A stretch of 64,000 bases of DNA from Megamonas funiformis (GTDB lineage Bacteria; Bacillota; Negativicutes; Selenomonadales; Selenomonadaceae), in assembly GCF_010669225.1 (NCBI RefSeq), contig NZ_CP048627.1, positions 1,687,292-1,751,291 on the forward strand, in the 5' to 3' direction. Below the pieces are notes generated by a model, which was given only the letters and a program-made list of their open reading frames with translations, made no database searches and was not told where the DNA came from. This document shows positions 36,323 through 44,963 of the stretch, in pieces; the first letter of the stretch is position 1; each line of letters begins with the position of its first letter. Position numbers and translations under genes: made by a program.

Positions 36323-36862
36323 GTGGATTTTATTATCACAATTATTCTATGGATTTTAATTATTTTATTCTTACTCAATGAAGTAATCATTCGTGTTGTT
36401 GGTGATGCTATTGTCAACATGAAAGCTAGCGAACATACACCATTTACTGTTGATGAAATCACTCAAGACAGTATTTCACTTAGCACTACTATCAATGTTG
36501 CCAATGAAGGTAAACAATGTGCTACAATCATGGACTGTTACGTTCGTCAACTTTTACCATATGAACAATTCGATGGTGTGAAAGTTGAAGCAAAAGCTGA
36601 ATTAAAAGGCGTTCCTCGTGAAGATGATTATTTTGAAGCTGTATTAATTCAGAAAAAAGAAAGCATTGACATTGTTATTCGCGTTAAATTAATTGACCGC
36701 AAAAACAATGATATCAAACAAACACTTACTCATATGGTTGATTTACCACTTGATATCGTTTATCAGCATGCTGCACGTTACCCATGGAAAATCTCCAAAG
36801 AAACAATCGTGCTTACATCTGAAGAAATCGCTAAATTAGCAGATATCAAGCTTGCAGATTAA
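36323..36862 (+). CDS. Conserved-looking single-pass membrane protein, unknown function
   Basis: About 180 residues. One N-terminal hydrophobic segment (residues 2-22) is followed by a soluble domain of about 150 residues with alternating beta-rich stretches, which would lie outside the cytoplasm if the N-terminus is inside. I recognise no domain. The start is GTG 36323, placed by GGGGG at 36311-36315. It lies 19 bases after murI and 56 bases before the F420 ligase-like gene, so it may act with one of them. Confidence 0.6.
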   Translation: MDFIITIILWILIILFLLNEVIIRVVGDAIVNMKASEHTPFTVDEITQDSISLSTTINVANEGKQCATIMDCYVRQLLPYEQFDGVKVEAKAELKGVPREDDYFEAVLIQKKESIDIVIRVKLIDRKNNDIKQTLTHMVDLPLDIVYQHAARYPWKISKETIVLTSEEIAKLADIKLAD

Positions 36863-36918
36863 TTTATAAGAACTTGTTAATATTTTAAATTTATAACTGT
36901 AAAAAAGGAAGGTAAATC

Positions 36919-37578
36919 ATGTCTGAAGTTAAAATTATACCCATTCCGACTCGTATTCTAACAAAAAAAGATGATATTGTAGATACTATCGAAAAATATA
37001 CAAAAGATAAAATTGGTCCTGATGATGTCATCACTGTAGCTGAAAGCGTTGTGGCTATCACTCAAGGATTATACATTCGTCCTGAAGACCTCAAAATTTC
37101 TCATATGGCTCAATTTTGTTGCCGTTTCATTCCAGATTATGGTAGTCTTGCAACTCCTCACGGTATGGAATCATTAATGATTAAAGAAGGTCATTTCCGT
37201 GTAGCTGCTGGCTTATTCATCGGCTTCTTAGCAAAATTAGTAGGTAAATCCGGTGTATTCTATCAAATCGCTGGCCGTCAAACAGCTCTTATTGATGATG
37301 TAACTGGCACAATGCCACCATTTGATAAATCTATCGTTTATGGCCCTGAAAACACAAAAGAAGTAGTTAATAATTTAAAATCTCGCCTTAACTGCTTTGG
37401 TGCTGTAATCGCCGATGTTAACGACTTAAAACGTTCTCGTATCGTAGATGTAACAGATGGCTGTAATGGTCAAATGGTTGCTAAATTACTTATCGATAAT
37501 CCATTTGGTAACGCATCTCAAAAAACACCAATTGCTATAATTAAAAACTTTAAACAATACCAAGAACAAAATTCTTAA
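36919..37578 (+). CDS. Coenzyme F420-0:L-glutamate ligase-like protein (CofE family)
   Basis: A 219-residue member of the F420-0 gamma-glutamyl ligase family (CofE/FbiB-N, COG1478-like). The segments [11 protein letters not shown] (about 8-18), [10 protein letters not shown] (about 42-51) and the late VTDGCNGQM are what I recognise. CofE adds glutamate to the F420 side chain through a gamma bond, using GTP. No F420 biosynthesis gene is visible here, and Negativicutes are not known for making it, so the acceptor is probably different. It follows murI and a membrane protein. AAGGAAGG precedes the ATG. Confidence 0.75.
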   Translation: MSEVKIIPIPTRILTKKDDIVDTIEKYTKDKIGPDDVITVAESVVAITQGLYIRPEDLKISHMAQFCCRFIPDYGSLATPHGMESLMIKEGHFRVAAGLFIGFLAKLVGKSGVFYQIAGRQTALIDDVTGTMPPFDKSIVYGPENTKEVVNNLKSRLNCFGAVIADVNDLKRSRIVDVTDGCNGQMVAKLLIDNPFGNASQKTPIAIIKNFKQYQEQNS

Positions 37579-37600
37579 TTCAATTATATATAGGCAAAAT

Positions 37601-37636
37601 AAAAAAGATGTTTTCAAAAGAAAACATCTTTTTTAT
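37601..37636. terminator. Bidirectional terminator between the F420 ligase-like and Rrf2 genes
   Basis: AAAAAAGATGTTTTC (37601-37615) and its exact complement (37620-37634) form a 15-bp stem with T runs in both directions. It overlaps the last codon of the Rrf2 gene. Confidence 0.85.
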
Positions 37637-38040
37637 TTATTGTCTATCAAAGTTTTTATAGTAATCTCTGAAAATTTTTCTTCAATTATATTTTGAAAAT
37701 TAGTATAAAATTTTCTTATCGAACAATTATCAACAGCATCTCTACTGCAATAATTATCTTCTTCTAAACAACGATTTACATACATCGTTGGTTCCATTAC
37801 TTTAACTATTTCTAATAAAGATATCTCTTCTGGCTTTTTAGCCAATAAAAAACCACCATATACACCCGAACGACGTTCTATCAACTCAGCAGCTACTAAA
37901 CTGCGTGTTATTTTCAATACATATTTTTGAGGAATTTTCATCGTCATAGAGATATCTTTTGAAGATACTACTTCGCCATCTCTATTAGCTAATGCTAAAA
38001 TAATTCTAATAGCATAGTCTGTTGTAATATTCAACTGCAT
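37633..38040 (-). CDS. Rrf2 family transcriptional regulator with three cysteines
   Basis: A 135-residue winged-helix regulator of the Rrf2 family. The DNA-binding domain occupies about residues 1-65 (TTDYAIRIILALA at 6-18, and VYGGFLLAK at 60-68). Cys91, Cys98 and Cys106 form CX6CX7C, close to the CX5CX7C of the nitric-oxide sensor NsrR, so an iron-sulfur cluster is likely. The signal sensed is unknown. A 9-bp direct repeat lies just upstream of its start. AAGGAG precedes the ATG. Confidence 0.88.
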   Translation of the reverse strand: MQLNITTDYAIRIILALANRDGEVVSSKDISMTMKIPQKYVLKITRSLVAAELIERRSGVYGGFLLAKKPEEISLLEIVKVMEPTMYVNRCLEEDNYCSRDAVDNCSIRKFYTNFQNIIEEKFSEITIKTLIDNK

Positions 38041-38057
38041 CGCTTTCTATTTCTCCT

Positions 38058-38076
38058 TATATAACTCTATATAACT
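38058..38076. repeat. 9-bp direct repeat in the Rrf2 leader
   Basis: TATATAACT occurs at 38058-38066 and 38068-38076, one helical turn apart, about 20-35 bases upstream of the Rrf2 gene. It could be an operator used by the regulator itself. Confidence 0.4.
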
Positions 38077-38195
38077 ACTTCAAGTTAGTTTATCAGTAAA
38101 ATATTTTATCTAAAAATTTAACTATAAATCAATATCTAAAAAGCTGTTTTTATTATATTTTAATTATATTTCAAGTCATTAAAAAAACTAATATA

Positions 38196-38225
38196 AAAAG
38201 ACCCCACAAGAAGTGGAGCCTTTTC
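38196..38225 (-). terminator. Terminator of the carboxyltransferase gene
   Basis: On the minus strand GGCTCCAC pairs with GTGGGGTC (two wobble pairs) and is followed by five T, just after the stop of the gene ending at 38248. Confidence 0.8.
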
Positions 38226-38247
38226 ATATTTAAAATTAAAAGTAAAA

Positions 38248-39711
38248 TTATTTAGCAGCAAAGAATTTTTTTGCAACTTCAGCATCGAGGTTGTAAAGTA
38301 AAACATCTTCATCAGTTGGGTTAGCAACACCAAGTTCTTTAAGAGTTTTAACAGTACGTTTTTTGAAGAATTCTTCAGCAACAGCTGGGAAGAGAGCATA
38401 AGATAATACATCTTCTTCGCTAGCGTTAGGGAAGCCTTTATCTGCAAGTTCTGCTTTGAATTTATCCATACCTGGTTCGAGAAGGTCTGCTGGACGGCAA
38501 GTAACCAAGTCTTCTTCTTTAATGCCGCATTTTTCAAGAACTTCTGGGTTAACAGGCTGTGGAGTACGACCAAATTCACCACGAGCAAGTTTTTTGAATT
38601 CATCTGGAACCATTTTATAACGTTCGCCAGTCATAACGTTGAATGTAGCCATAGTACCTACAATCTGGCTAGAAGGAGTAACGAGTGGTGGGTAACCAAG
38701 GTCAGCACGAACGCGTGGCATTTCATCAAGAAGATCTTGATATTTATCAGCCATACCCATTTCTTTTAACTGATTAACAAGGTTGGATAACATACCACCT
38801 GGAATCTGGAAGTCAAGAACGTTAGGATTAACATCGAAGTAACCTTTTAAACCAAATTCGTCAATGATTTCTTTTTTAACACCGAGGAAGTGTTTAGCGA
38901 TTGGAGTCATAGCCTGACGGTCAAGACCTGTATCATATTCAGTACCTTCAAGTGCAGCAACCATAGTTTCTGTACAAGGCTGAGAAGTATCCATAGCGAA
39001 TGGAGAAAGTGCACAGTCAATTACATCTACACCAGCTTCGATAGCTTTCATGTAAGCCATGGAACCAAAACCGCTAGTATAGTGAGTGTGTAACTGAATA
39101 GGAAGTTTTGTGGATGCTTTTAATTCTTTAACGAGTTCATAAGCATCATATGGTTTTAATAAACCAGACATATCTTTAATGCAGATGGAATCAACGCCCA
39201 TAGCATCAAGTTCTTTAGCTAATTTACCAAATTCAGCAATAGTGTGAGGACCGCCAACTGTGTAAACTAAGCAACCTTGAACTTCTACAGAATGTTCAAC
39301 TTCAGCTTTAGCTTCTTTAGCAGCTTCTACAGCTGTTTTGAGGTTACGAGTATCATTGAGAGCATCAAAGATACGGAATACACCAATACCATGTTGAGCA
39401 GCTTTTTTAACGAAAGCACGAACAACATCATCTGGATATTGGTAGTAACCTAAAAGGTTCTGACCACGAAGCAACATCTGAATAGGAGTTTTAAGATGAG
39501 CTTTTAATGTGTCAAGACGTTCCCATGGATCTTCATCAAGGAAACGAAGGCAGCTATCAAATGTAGCTCCGCCCCAAGCTTCTAAAGATTTGTAGCCAAT
39601 AGCATCGAGAGCTTCGAGCTGTGGAAGCATCTGGGAAAGACGCATACGTGTAGCAAGCAAGGACTGATGGCCATCGCGTAATACTGTTTCAGTAATTTTT
39701 ACTTTTGCCAT
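38248..39711 (-). CDS. Carboxyltransferase subunit of a biotin-dependent enzyme (oxaloacetate decarboxylase alpha / PycB / transcarboxylase 5S type)
   Basis: A 487-residue TIM-barrel carboxyltransferase for pyruvate/oxaloacetate. Metal ligands are seen in TVLRDGHQS (Asp near residue 13) and LHTHYTSG (two His near 208-210); the carbamylated lysine lies in CIKDMSG near 178-184. The protein ends after the conserved C-terminal helical domain and lacks the alanine/proline linker and biotinyl domain (AMKM) that oxaloacetate decarboxylase alpha carries. So it must work with a separate biotin carrier, as the 5S subunit of transcarboxylase does. The exact enzyme cannot be told. AAGGAG precedes the ATG. 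Confidence 0.88.
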   Translation of the reverse strand: MAKVKITETVLRDGHQSLLATRMRLSQMLPQLEALDAIGYKSLEAWGGATFDSCLRFLDEDPWERLDTLKAHLKTPIQMLLRGQNLLGYYQYPDDVVRAFVKKAAQHGIGVFRIFDALNDTRNLKTAVEAAKEAKAEVEHSVEVQGCLVYTVGGPHTIAEFGKLAKELDAMGVDSICIKDMSGLLKPYDAYELVKELKASTKLPIQLHTHYTSGFGSMAYMKAIEAGVDVIDCALSPFAMDTSQPCTETMVAALEGTEYDTGLDRQAMTPIAKHFLGVKKEIIDEFGLKGYFDVNPNVLDFQIPGGMLSNLVNQLKEMGMADKYQDLLDEMPRVRADLGYPPLVTPSSQIVGTMATFNVMTGERYKMVPDEFKKLARGEFGRTPQPVNPEVLEKCGIKEEDLVTCRPADLLEPGMDKFKAELADKGFPNASEEDVLSYALFPAVAEEFFKKRTVKTLKELGVANPTDEDVLLYNLDAEVAKKFFAAK

Positions 39712-40168
39712 AATAAAATAAACACTCCTTCATATATATGCAATTGACAATTCACATATCTATGTGATTTTAAGACATAATGACACTACCTATATTAATT
39801 TATAACATAGGATTTAAATATCTATCTTAGAGGTTGTTGCCCCAACCTTTTATATTCATACGCTCTTAAATTAAGAGCATTATGTTATACCAAAGTCATA
39901 CAACACATATAATATTAATTATATCTATTATATCATATTTTAAGTTTTTATAAAGTATTCTCACAAATAAATCTTTCATACTTATTACTTATGAAATACC
40001 CAAAAATTAACCTATGTACAATATAAAAAATAGAACATAACATTCTATTTACAGTATAGGTATTAATAAAACTATTGTCAATGACTTTATGTGATTTTTT
40101 TAACATATTTAATGTTATCATAAATTTTATTTATGATAATGAGATTTTATACAGCTTCTAATAAATAA
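39712..40168 (-). other. 457-base intergenic region with a structured leader of the carboxyltransferase gene
   Basis: No gene is seen. Close to the gene, read on the minus strand, four hairpins follow one another: GCTCTT...AAGAGC (39862-39878), AGGTTG...CAACCT (39831-39848), CCTAT...ATAGG (39789-39811) and TCACAT...ATGTGA (39752-39767). Farther up are an inverted repeat near 40029-40052 and an 11-bp stem with a three-base loop (40115-40139), which may belong to the exonuclease gene's 3' end although it lacks a T run. A TATAAT-like sequence near 39943 (minus) is a possible promoter. Confidence 0.5.
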
Positions 40169-40750
40169 TTAATTACTTTTTTGCTTTTCTACTATATCTT
40201 TTAGCCACTTGGGCATATCTAATCCATAAATGCATACAAAACAATAAACGGTAATATATGTGTCAATCAAACTGTCATGAGCTTTTCCTAAATTTGGACA
40301 TCTATAATACTGCGCGCAAGATTTCAAGCTAGGCATATTATTATCATTGCTATAAACTCGTGAAAAAGATTTTTGTAAATCATAAATAATGGTATTTTTA
40401 CCTACAAAAATTTTATCTTTTTTCATAAAGCGCAAATCATTTTCAATGCCATAGCCAATGACCATATCTGCATGTTTAAATAAATTTTTTATTGTTGCTT
40501 GATGAGCATTTATCGTAAAACAATCTTTTACCATTTCTGGTGTTATATGGTGTATAGCTTCTGTATCTTTCCACGATTTACATTTTCGTGGCTTTATATA
40601 TTCATTGAATACCACACCTTTATATAAATCCACAATACTAAATTGCAAAATTTCATCATATCTAGTATTGCCACCAGTCATTTCTAAATCAAAAAATAAT
40701 ATAGAGGGATTTGTTTCTACTGATGCAATATATTCTTGTTTAAAAAACAA
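40169..40750 (-). CDS. DEDD-type 3'-5' exonuclease (DnaQ-like)
   Basis: A 193-residue exonuclease-fold protein. Exo I is FFDLEMTGG (Asp and Glu near residues 21-23), Exo II falls in ADMVIGYGIENDLRF (near 95-109, Asp), and Exo III is AHDSLIDTY with the His-Asp pair near 158-163. Such enzymes remove nucleotides from DNA or RNA 3' ends; the target here is unknown. The start is TTG, supported by AGGATG upstream. It is a free-standing domain, not part of a polymerase. Confidence 0.85.
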   Translation of the reverse strand: MFFKQEYIASVETNPSILFFDLEMTGGNTRYDEILQFSIVDLYKGVVFNEYIKPRKCKSWKDTEAIHHITPEMVKDCFTINAHQATIKNLFKHADMVIGYGIENDLRFMKKDKIFVGKNTIIYDLQKSFSRVYSNDNNMPSLKSCAQYYRCPNLGKAHDSLIDTYITVYCFVCIYGLDMPKWLKDIVEKQKSN

Positions 40751-40788
40751 ATTTTACACATCCTAAATCTCTGAAAATTATACTTTTA

Positions 40789-41973
40789 CTATTCCTTCTT
40801 TTTATATAAGATTATTGCCAAAATTAAACCTATAGTCAAAATAACAGTTTCAAATACTACTATACCGTTCCAACCATAATTACTTAAAAAAGTACCACCA
40901 ATTGTACCAAATGTACTAGCACCAATATAGTAAAATAGCATATACATCGCAGAAACTTGTGCTTTATCATTTTGACAACTCTGCGGTGCCCACGCACAAG
41001 CATTTGAATGCACACCAAAAAAGCCATAAGTAAATATAGCAAGACCTATTATCTTCACGATTAAAGGCATAAATAAAGTCAATAAAATACCAACTAATTG
41101 AATAATAACAGAAATCACGATTATTATTCCATGACCATAATGGTCAGATAATGTTCCCATAACGGCTGAACTTACTGAACCTACTAAATAAAGCACAAAG
41201 ATAAAGCCAATTATAGTTTGGCTCAAATTATAAGGTTCTGCCATCAATACATAAGAAATAAAATTATACGTACATACAAAACAGCCCATTACACAAAAAG
41301 CTATTAAATATATCATAATTATTTTCTTATTTTGCAATAAACTCAAAAAATCTTTCCATTGTATTTTAATTTTACCATGTTCGATTTTTTTATTTAGAGA
41401 TGGTGGCAAGAAAATCCACATCATGATTGCACTCAATAAATATAATATACCAGCAATCATCAAGCCCATTCTCCATGAAGCTACATCTGTTAAGGTACTG
41501 ATTAAAATACGACCAACTAGACCGCCAAGAGGCGTTGCTGCTACATAAACACCAATAGCAGCACCGATTATTTTAGGATTGAATTCCTCATTTATATAAG
41601 CTACAGCTAAAGAAGGAAAACCTGCCAATAAAATTCCCTGTACAAAACGCAAAGCCAAAATCAATGCAAATTCTTCTGTAATTGACATCAACAATATCAA
41701 TATAGAAGAAATCCCCAAAGCGATTACCATGACTTTTTTACGTTCCAAATGTTTGGAAATACTAGCTATCAACAACATTGAAAAAGCCATACCGATTGTG
41801 CCAAAAGACATGGATAAACTTGCTTGTGTCGGAGTCAAGTTAAAATCTTGTGCCAAAATAGGTATAACTGGTTGCAAACAATACTCTGCCCCAAATGCTG
41901 CCAAACTACCAAAAAACATCATGATTAATGCACAGGTATATTCTCTAGTACCTTTATCTATTAATCTTGCCAT
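40789..41973 (-). CDS. Major facilitator superfamily transporter (YnfM-like)
   Basis: A 394-residue protein with about twelve membrane segments. The loop 2-3 motif appears as SKHLERKKVMV near residues 72-82, and EEFNPKIIGAAIGVYVAATP near 135-154 matches the YnfM-like exporter group. The substrate is unknown. I chose ATG 41973, eight bases after GAGG; a TTG two codons upstream is less well placed. It lies in a minus-strand run between the exonuclease and the cysteine desulfidase genes. Confidence 0.85.
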   Translation of the reverse strand: MARLIDKGTREYTCALIMMFFGSLAAFGAEYCLQPVIPILAQDFNLTPTQASLSMSFGTIGMAFSMLLIASISKHLERKKVMVIALGISSILILLMSITEEFALILALRFVQGILLAGFPSLAVAYINEEFNPKIIGAAIGVYVAATPLGGLVGRILISTLTDVASWRMGLMIAGILYLLSAIMMWIFLPPSLNKKIEHGKIKIQWKDFLSLLQNKKIIMIYLIAFCVMGCFVCTYNFISYVLMAEPYNLSQTIIGFIFVLYLVGSVSSAVMGTLSDHYGHGIIIVISVIIQLVGILLTLFMPLIVKIIGLAIFTYGFFGVHSNACAWAPQSCQNDKAQVSAMYMLFYYIGASTFGTIGGTFLSNYGWNGIVVFETVILTIGLILAIILYKKKE

Positions 41974-42011
41974 CTTCAAGACCTCTTTTATTTATTTTTC
42001 ATCAAATTAAT

Positions 42012-43298
42012 TCACGGACAGACTTTATCAATCATAATATTCAACACTTCAATATCTGTTGATTTCATTCCTTCTCGACCAATATATCCTACCGCTCTAA
42101 TAGTTTTTTCTAAATCATCTTTTACAATACCTTCATCAGCATGGAATACATCATCATGCATACTCATTGTATGAGCTAAAAGTGCTGCATCTAATGCTGA
42201 GGAAATTTTCGCTGCGCAAGAAGGTTTTGCCCCATCACAGATAATACCACTTGTATTAGCTAAAGTATTAATGATAGTATTAGCAATCTGATTAAAATTA
42301 CCACCTAACATATAAGTAATAGCCGCACCACAAGCATAACCTGCACTTACTGCACCACAAAAAGCAGATAATTTTCCTATATATTTCTTTTGATGAATAG
42401 CTAATAAATTACTTACAAGCAATGCTCTATACAATTTTTCTTGAGAAATCTTATATTCATCTGCATACACTACTAAAGGAATTGTTACAGTCATTCCCTG
42501 ATTGCCACTTCCTGAATTAATTACTACAGGCAATGAACAACCACTCATACGAGCATCAGAACCAGCTGCTGCCATAGCTCTAGCTCGAACAGGTAAACAA
42601 TCGCCATATAAAGCTAATAAATTAAGCCCTACATTAGCACCAAAATTATTTTTTATACCTTCTCTCGCAATAGCCATATTACAATTTATCTGTCTTGATA
42701 ATATATCTTTTACATCTTCTAAATTTACAGTATCAGCAAATTCAATAATATCTTTTACATTTAATAAATTTCTATCCGCTTCGATTTTATCAGCTTGATT
42801 ATCTATTTTATTCACTTTATCATATAATACTTCATCATCTTTTACTATTCTTATGATATTAGTATGATAATCAGATACAATGACTTGAGCTTTATGTTCA
42901 TCTGCTACCACTGTTATATCTATATATAGATTGTCTGTATTTTCCACTAAATCACAACTACAGATTTTAGCTTTTAATAACTCTCTTAATTTTACTCTAT
43001 CTTCATCAGTTACAGATTCTAAAACTTCTAATTGCATATCAGCATTACCACCGATAATACCGAGTAGCGCTGCAGTATCAATGCCCTTTAAATCGCCAGA
43101 ATTTGGAACTGTTACACCTTTTACATTTTTAATGATATTACCACTGCATTTTACTATTACTTTTTGCGGAAATGTTCCCAAAATTTCACGAGCTTTAGCA
43201 CCAGCATAAGCTATAGCAATAGGTTCAGTACATCCCAAAGCTGGCACTAATTCCTCTTTTAAAATATTTATATAATTATCGTATATTTTCTGCTCCAT
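42012..43298 (-). CDS. L-cysteine desulfidase / CyuA-like (UPF0597, YhaM family)
   Basis: A 428-residue member of the CyuA/CdsB family that breaks L-cysteine to pyruvate, ammonia and sulfide with a [4Fe-4S] cluster. Conserved cysteines lie in ALGCTEPIA (near residue 23), SGCSLPVVINSGSGNQG (near 252) and DGAKPSCAAK (near 352-361). Serine dehydratase alpha-like activity is also possible. The next gene upstream, on the same strand, is a cystine/dicarboxylate-type symporter, like the cyuA-cyuP pair of E. coli in concept, though with a different transporter family. Confidence 0.88.
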   Translation of the reverse strand: MEQKIYDNYINILKEELVPALGCTEPIAIAYAGAKAREILGTFPQKVIVKCSGNIIKNVKGVTVPNSGDLKGIDTAALLGIIGGNADMQLEVLESVTDEDRVKLRELLKAKICSCDLVENTDNLYIDITVVADEHKAQVIVSDYHTNIIRIVKDDEVLYDKVNKIDNQADKIEADRNLLNVKDIIEFADTVNLEDVKDILSRQINCNMAIAREGIKNNFGANVGLNLLALYGDCLPVRARAMAAAGSDARMSGCSLPVVINSGSGNQGMTVTIPLVVYADEYKISQEKLYRALLVSNLLAIHQKKYIGKLSAFCGAVSAGYACGAAITYMLGGNFNQIANTIINTLANTSGIICDGAKPSCAAKISSALDAALLAHTMSMHDDVFHADEGIVKDDLEKTIRAVGYIGREGMKSTDIEVLNIMIDKVCP

Positions 43299-43426
43299 CG
43301 TATTACGCCAACCTTTCTATTAAAAAATTAATTATATCCTCTATAAAAAAAATATCGCAAAATAAGCAAAAAGGCAATATATTACAAGAAATTTATAATA
43401 TATCACCTCTTTGACAAATTCACATA

Positions 43427-44818
43427 CTAATTTTTATTTATTTCATTATATATATTTTCATCTAAATTACCTAATCTTTTATCAATAATCAAAGCATTCG
43501 TTACTGAGCCAGATACATTCAACATAGTTCTAGCCATATCAATCAATGGGTCTATAGCCAAAATTGGGCCAATCAAACTAAAAGAAGACGCCATGCCTAC
43601 ACCAGATAAACCTACAGATGCTGCCATTGTCGCAGTTCCCGGAATACCTGCTATACCAAGTGAACCTAACGTTACTACAATTATTGTCATGACGATCATG
43701 CTAAAATCCATAGCTGTTCCTGTCAAATGGCATACATAGACAATTAATAGTGAAGGAAAAATTCCTGCACAACCTTGCATACCTGCCGTTGTACCAAAAC
43801 CAGCTACAAAACTTGCTGTTGCTTGATTTACACCTAATTTTTGCGTCAAAGTTTCAATCGTAACAGGCAAGCACCCTACACTAGAACGAGAAGTAAAGGC
43901 TAAAATAAGCAGGGCTAATGATTTTTTCATGTACACAATAGGATTTATGCCATTTACACTCAATGCTATCAACTGAATAATAAACTGTGCAATAATCGCT
44001 AAATACAATACAAAAATAAAATGTACTACACTTAAAATACTATCTAAACCTTTTTGCGCAATAGTATTAGCTAGTAATGCAATTACTGCCCATGGCATAT
44101 AATCTAAAATCAAAAGCGCCATATTCATCAAAGCTTTATGCAAACCATTGACTAATTTGCGCATAAATTCCTCAACTTTTGGCTCATCCGCTTTTATCCA
44201 CCAAATAGCTCTACCTAAAAATGTTCCAAAAATAACCATGCCAATGATATTATTTTTTACCATAGCATCAACTAAATTTCCTGGTATCAGCCCTCTAAGT
44301 GTAGTTGCCACAGAAACAATCTCTTTCGCTTTTGCCTCTGTTGCTACATTTGTCAAAGCATCGCCACCAACATTGAAGAAAATACCAAAAGCTATACCAA
44401 CTATAGAAGCTACAGCTACCATAGACATTGTAACTAAAATAGTTTTCTTCACTAAACGGCTCATTTTTTGCTCAGATTTCATATTCACAATGACATGAGC
44501 GATAGAAACTATTACAAGTGGTACTACTATCATTTTGATTAAATCAATATAACCATTGCCAAATAATTGTAACCAATTCGTTGTTTCTTTAATAAAAGTA
44601 ATCTTCATTGGGTCATTAGGAAAACCTGCCATATACTGCATGAGTATACCTAAAATACAGCCAAGACCCATACCGATTAATACCACTAAGGAAAAATCCA
44701 TTTTACGTTTGCGATAGAGATAATGAATAATGCCAAAGAAAATACATAATAAAATCAAAAATCCTACCGTATATATATCACTTATCATCAAAAATGATTG
44801 CCAAAAATCGCCATTCAT
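43427..44818 (-). CDS. Dicarboxylate/amino acid:cation symporter (TcyP-like cystine or amino-acid uptake)
   Basis: A 463-residue member of the SLC1/DAACS family with about eight to ten membrane segments. MIVVPLVIVSIAHVIVNM (about 95-112) is the typical third segment region, and a serine-rich SRSSVGCLPVTIETL (about 320-334) corresponds to the first hairpin loop. GSLGIAGIPGTATMAA near 385-400 corresponds to the second. The nearest functional group is TcyP-type cystine carriers, but dicarboxylates cannot be excluded. ATG 44818 is used, with AAAGGTGG upstream. It is likely in one transcript with the cysteine desulfidase. Confidence 0.85.
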   Translation of the reverse strand: MNGDFWQSFLMISDIYTVGFLILLCIFFGIIHYLYRKRKMDFSLVVLIGMGLGCILGILMQYMAGFPNDPMKITFIKETTNWLQLFGNGYIDLIKMIVVPLVIVSIAHVIVNMKSEQKMSRLVKKTILVTMSMVAVASIVGIAFGIFFNVGGDALTNVATEAKAKEIVSVATTLRGLIPGNLVDAMVKNNIIGMVIFGTFLGRAIWWIKADEPKVEEFMRKLVNGLHKALMNMALLILDYMPWAVIALLANTIAQKGLDSILSVVHFIFVLYLAIIAQFIIQLIALSVNGINPIVYMKKSLALLILAFTSRSSVGCLPVTIETLTQKLGVNQATASFVAGFGTTAGMQGCAGIFPSLLIVYVCHLTGTAMDFSMIVMTIIVVTLGSLGIAGIPGTATMAASVGLSGVGMASSFSLIGPILAIDPLIDMARTMLNVSGSVTNALIIDKRLGNLDENIYNEINKN

Positions 44819-44963
44819 AATCATACCACCTTTCATACTATTTCTATATGATTTATTATCATAACATATAATATAGAAAATTGACAATAACTTTAAATAT
44901 TCATTTTTTTATTTCTTTACGATATAATATAGATTATCTAATTTTATATAAAAGGGTGATATG

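Noticed and set aside
38160-38603. 147-codon minus-strand ORF overlapping the carboxyltransferase gene end
   Set aside because: It is a frame-shifted reading of the carboxyltransferase C-terminus; leucine- and lysine-rich with no family pattern.
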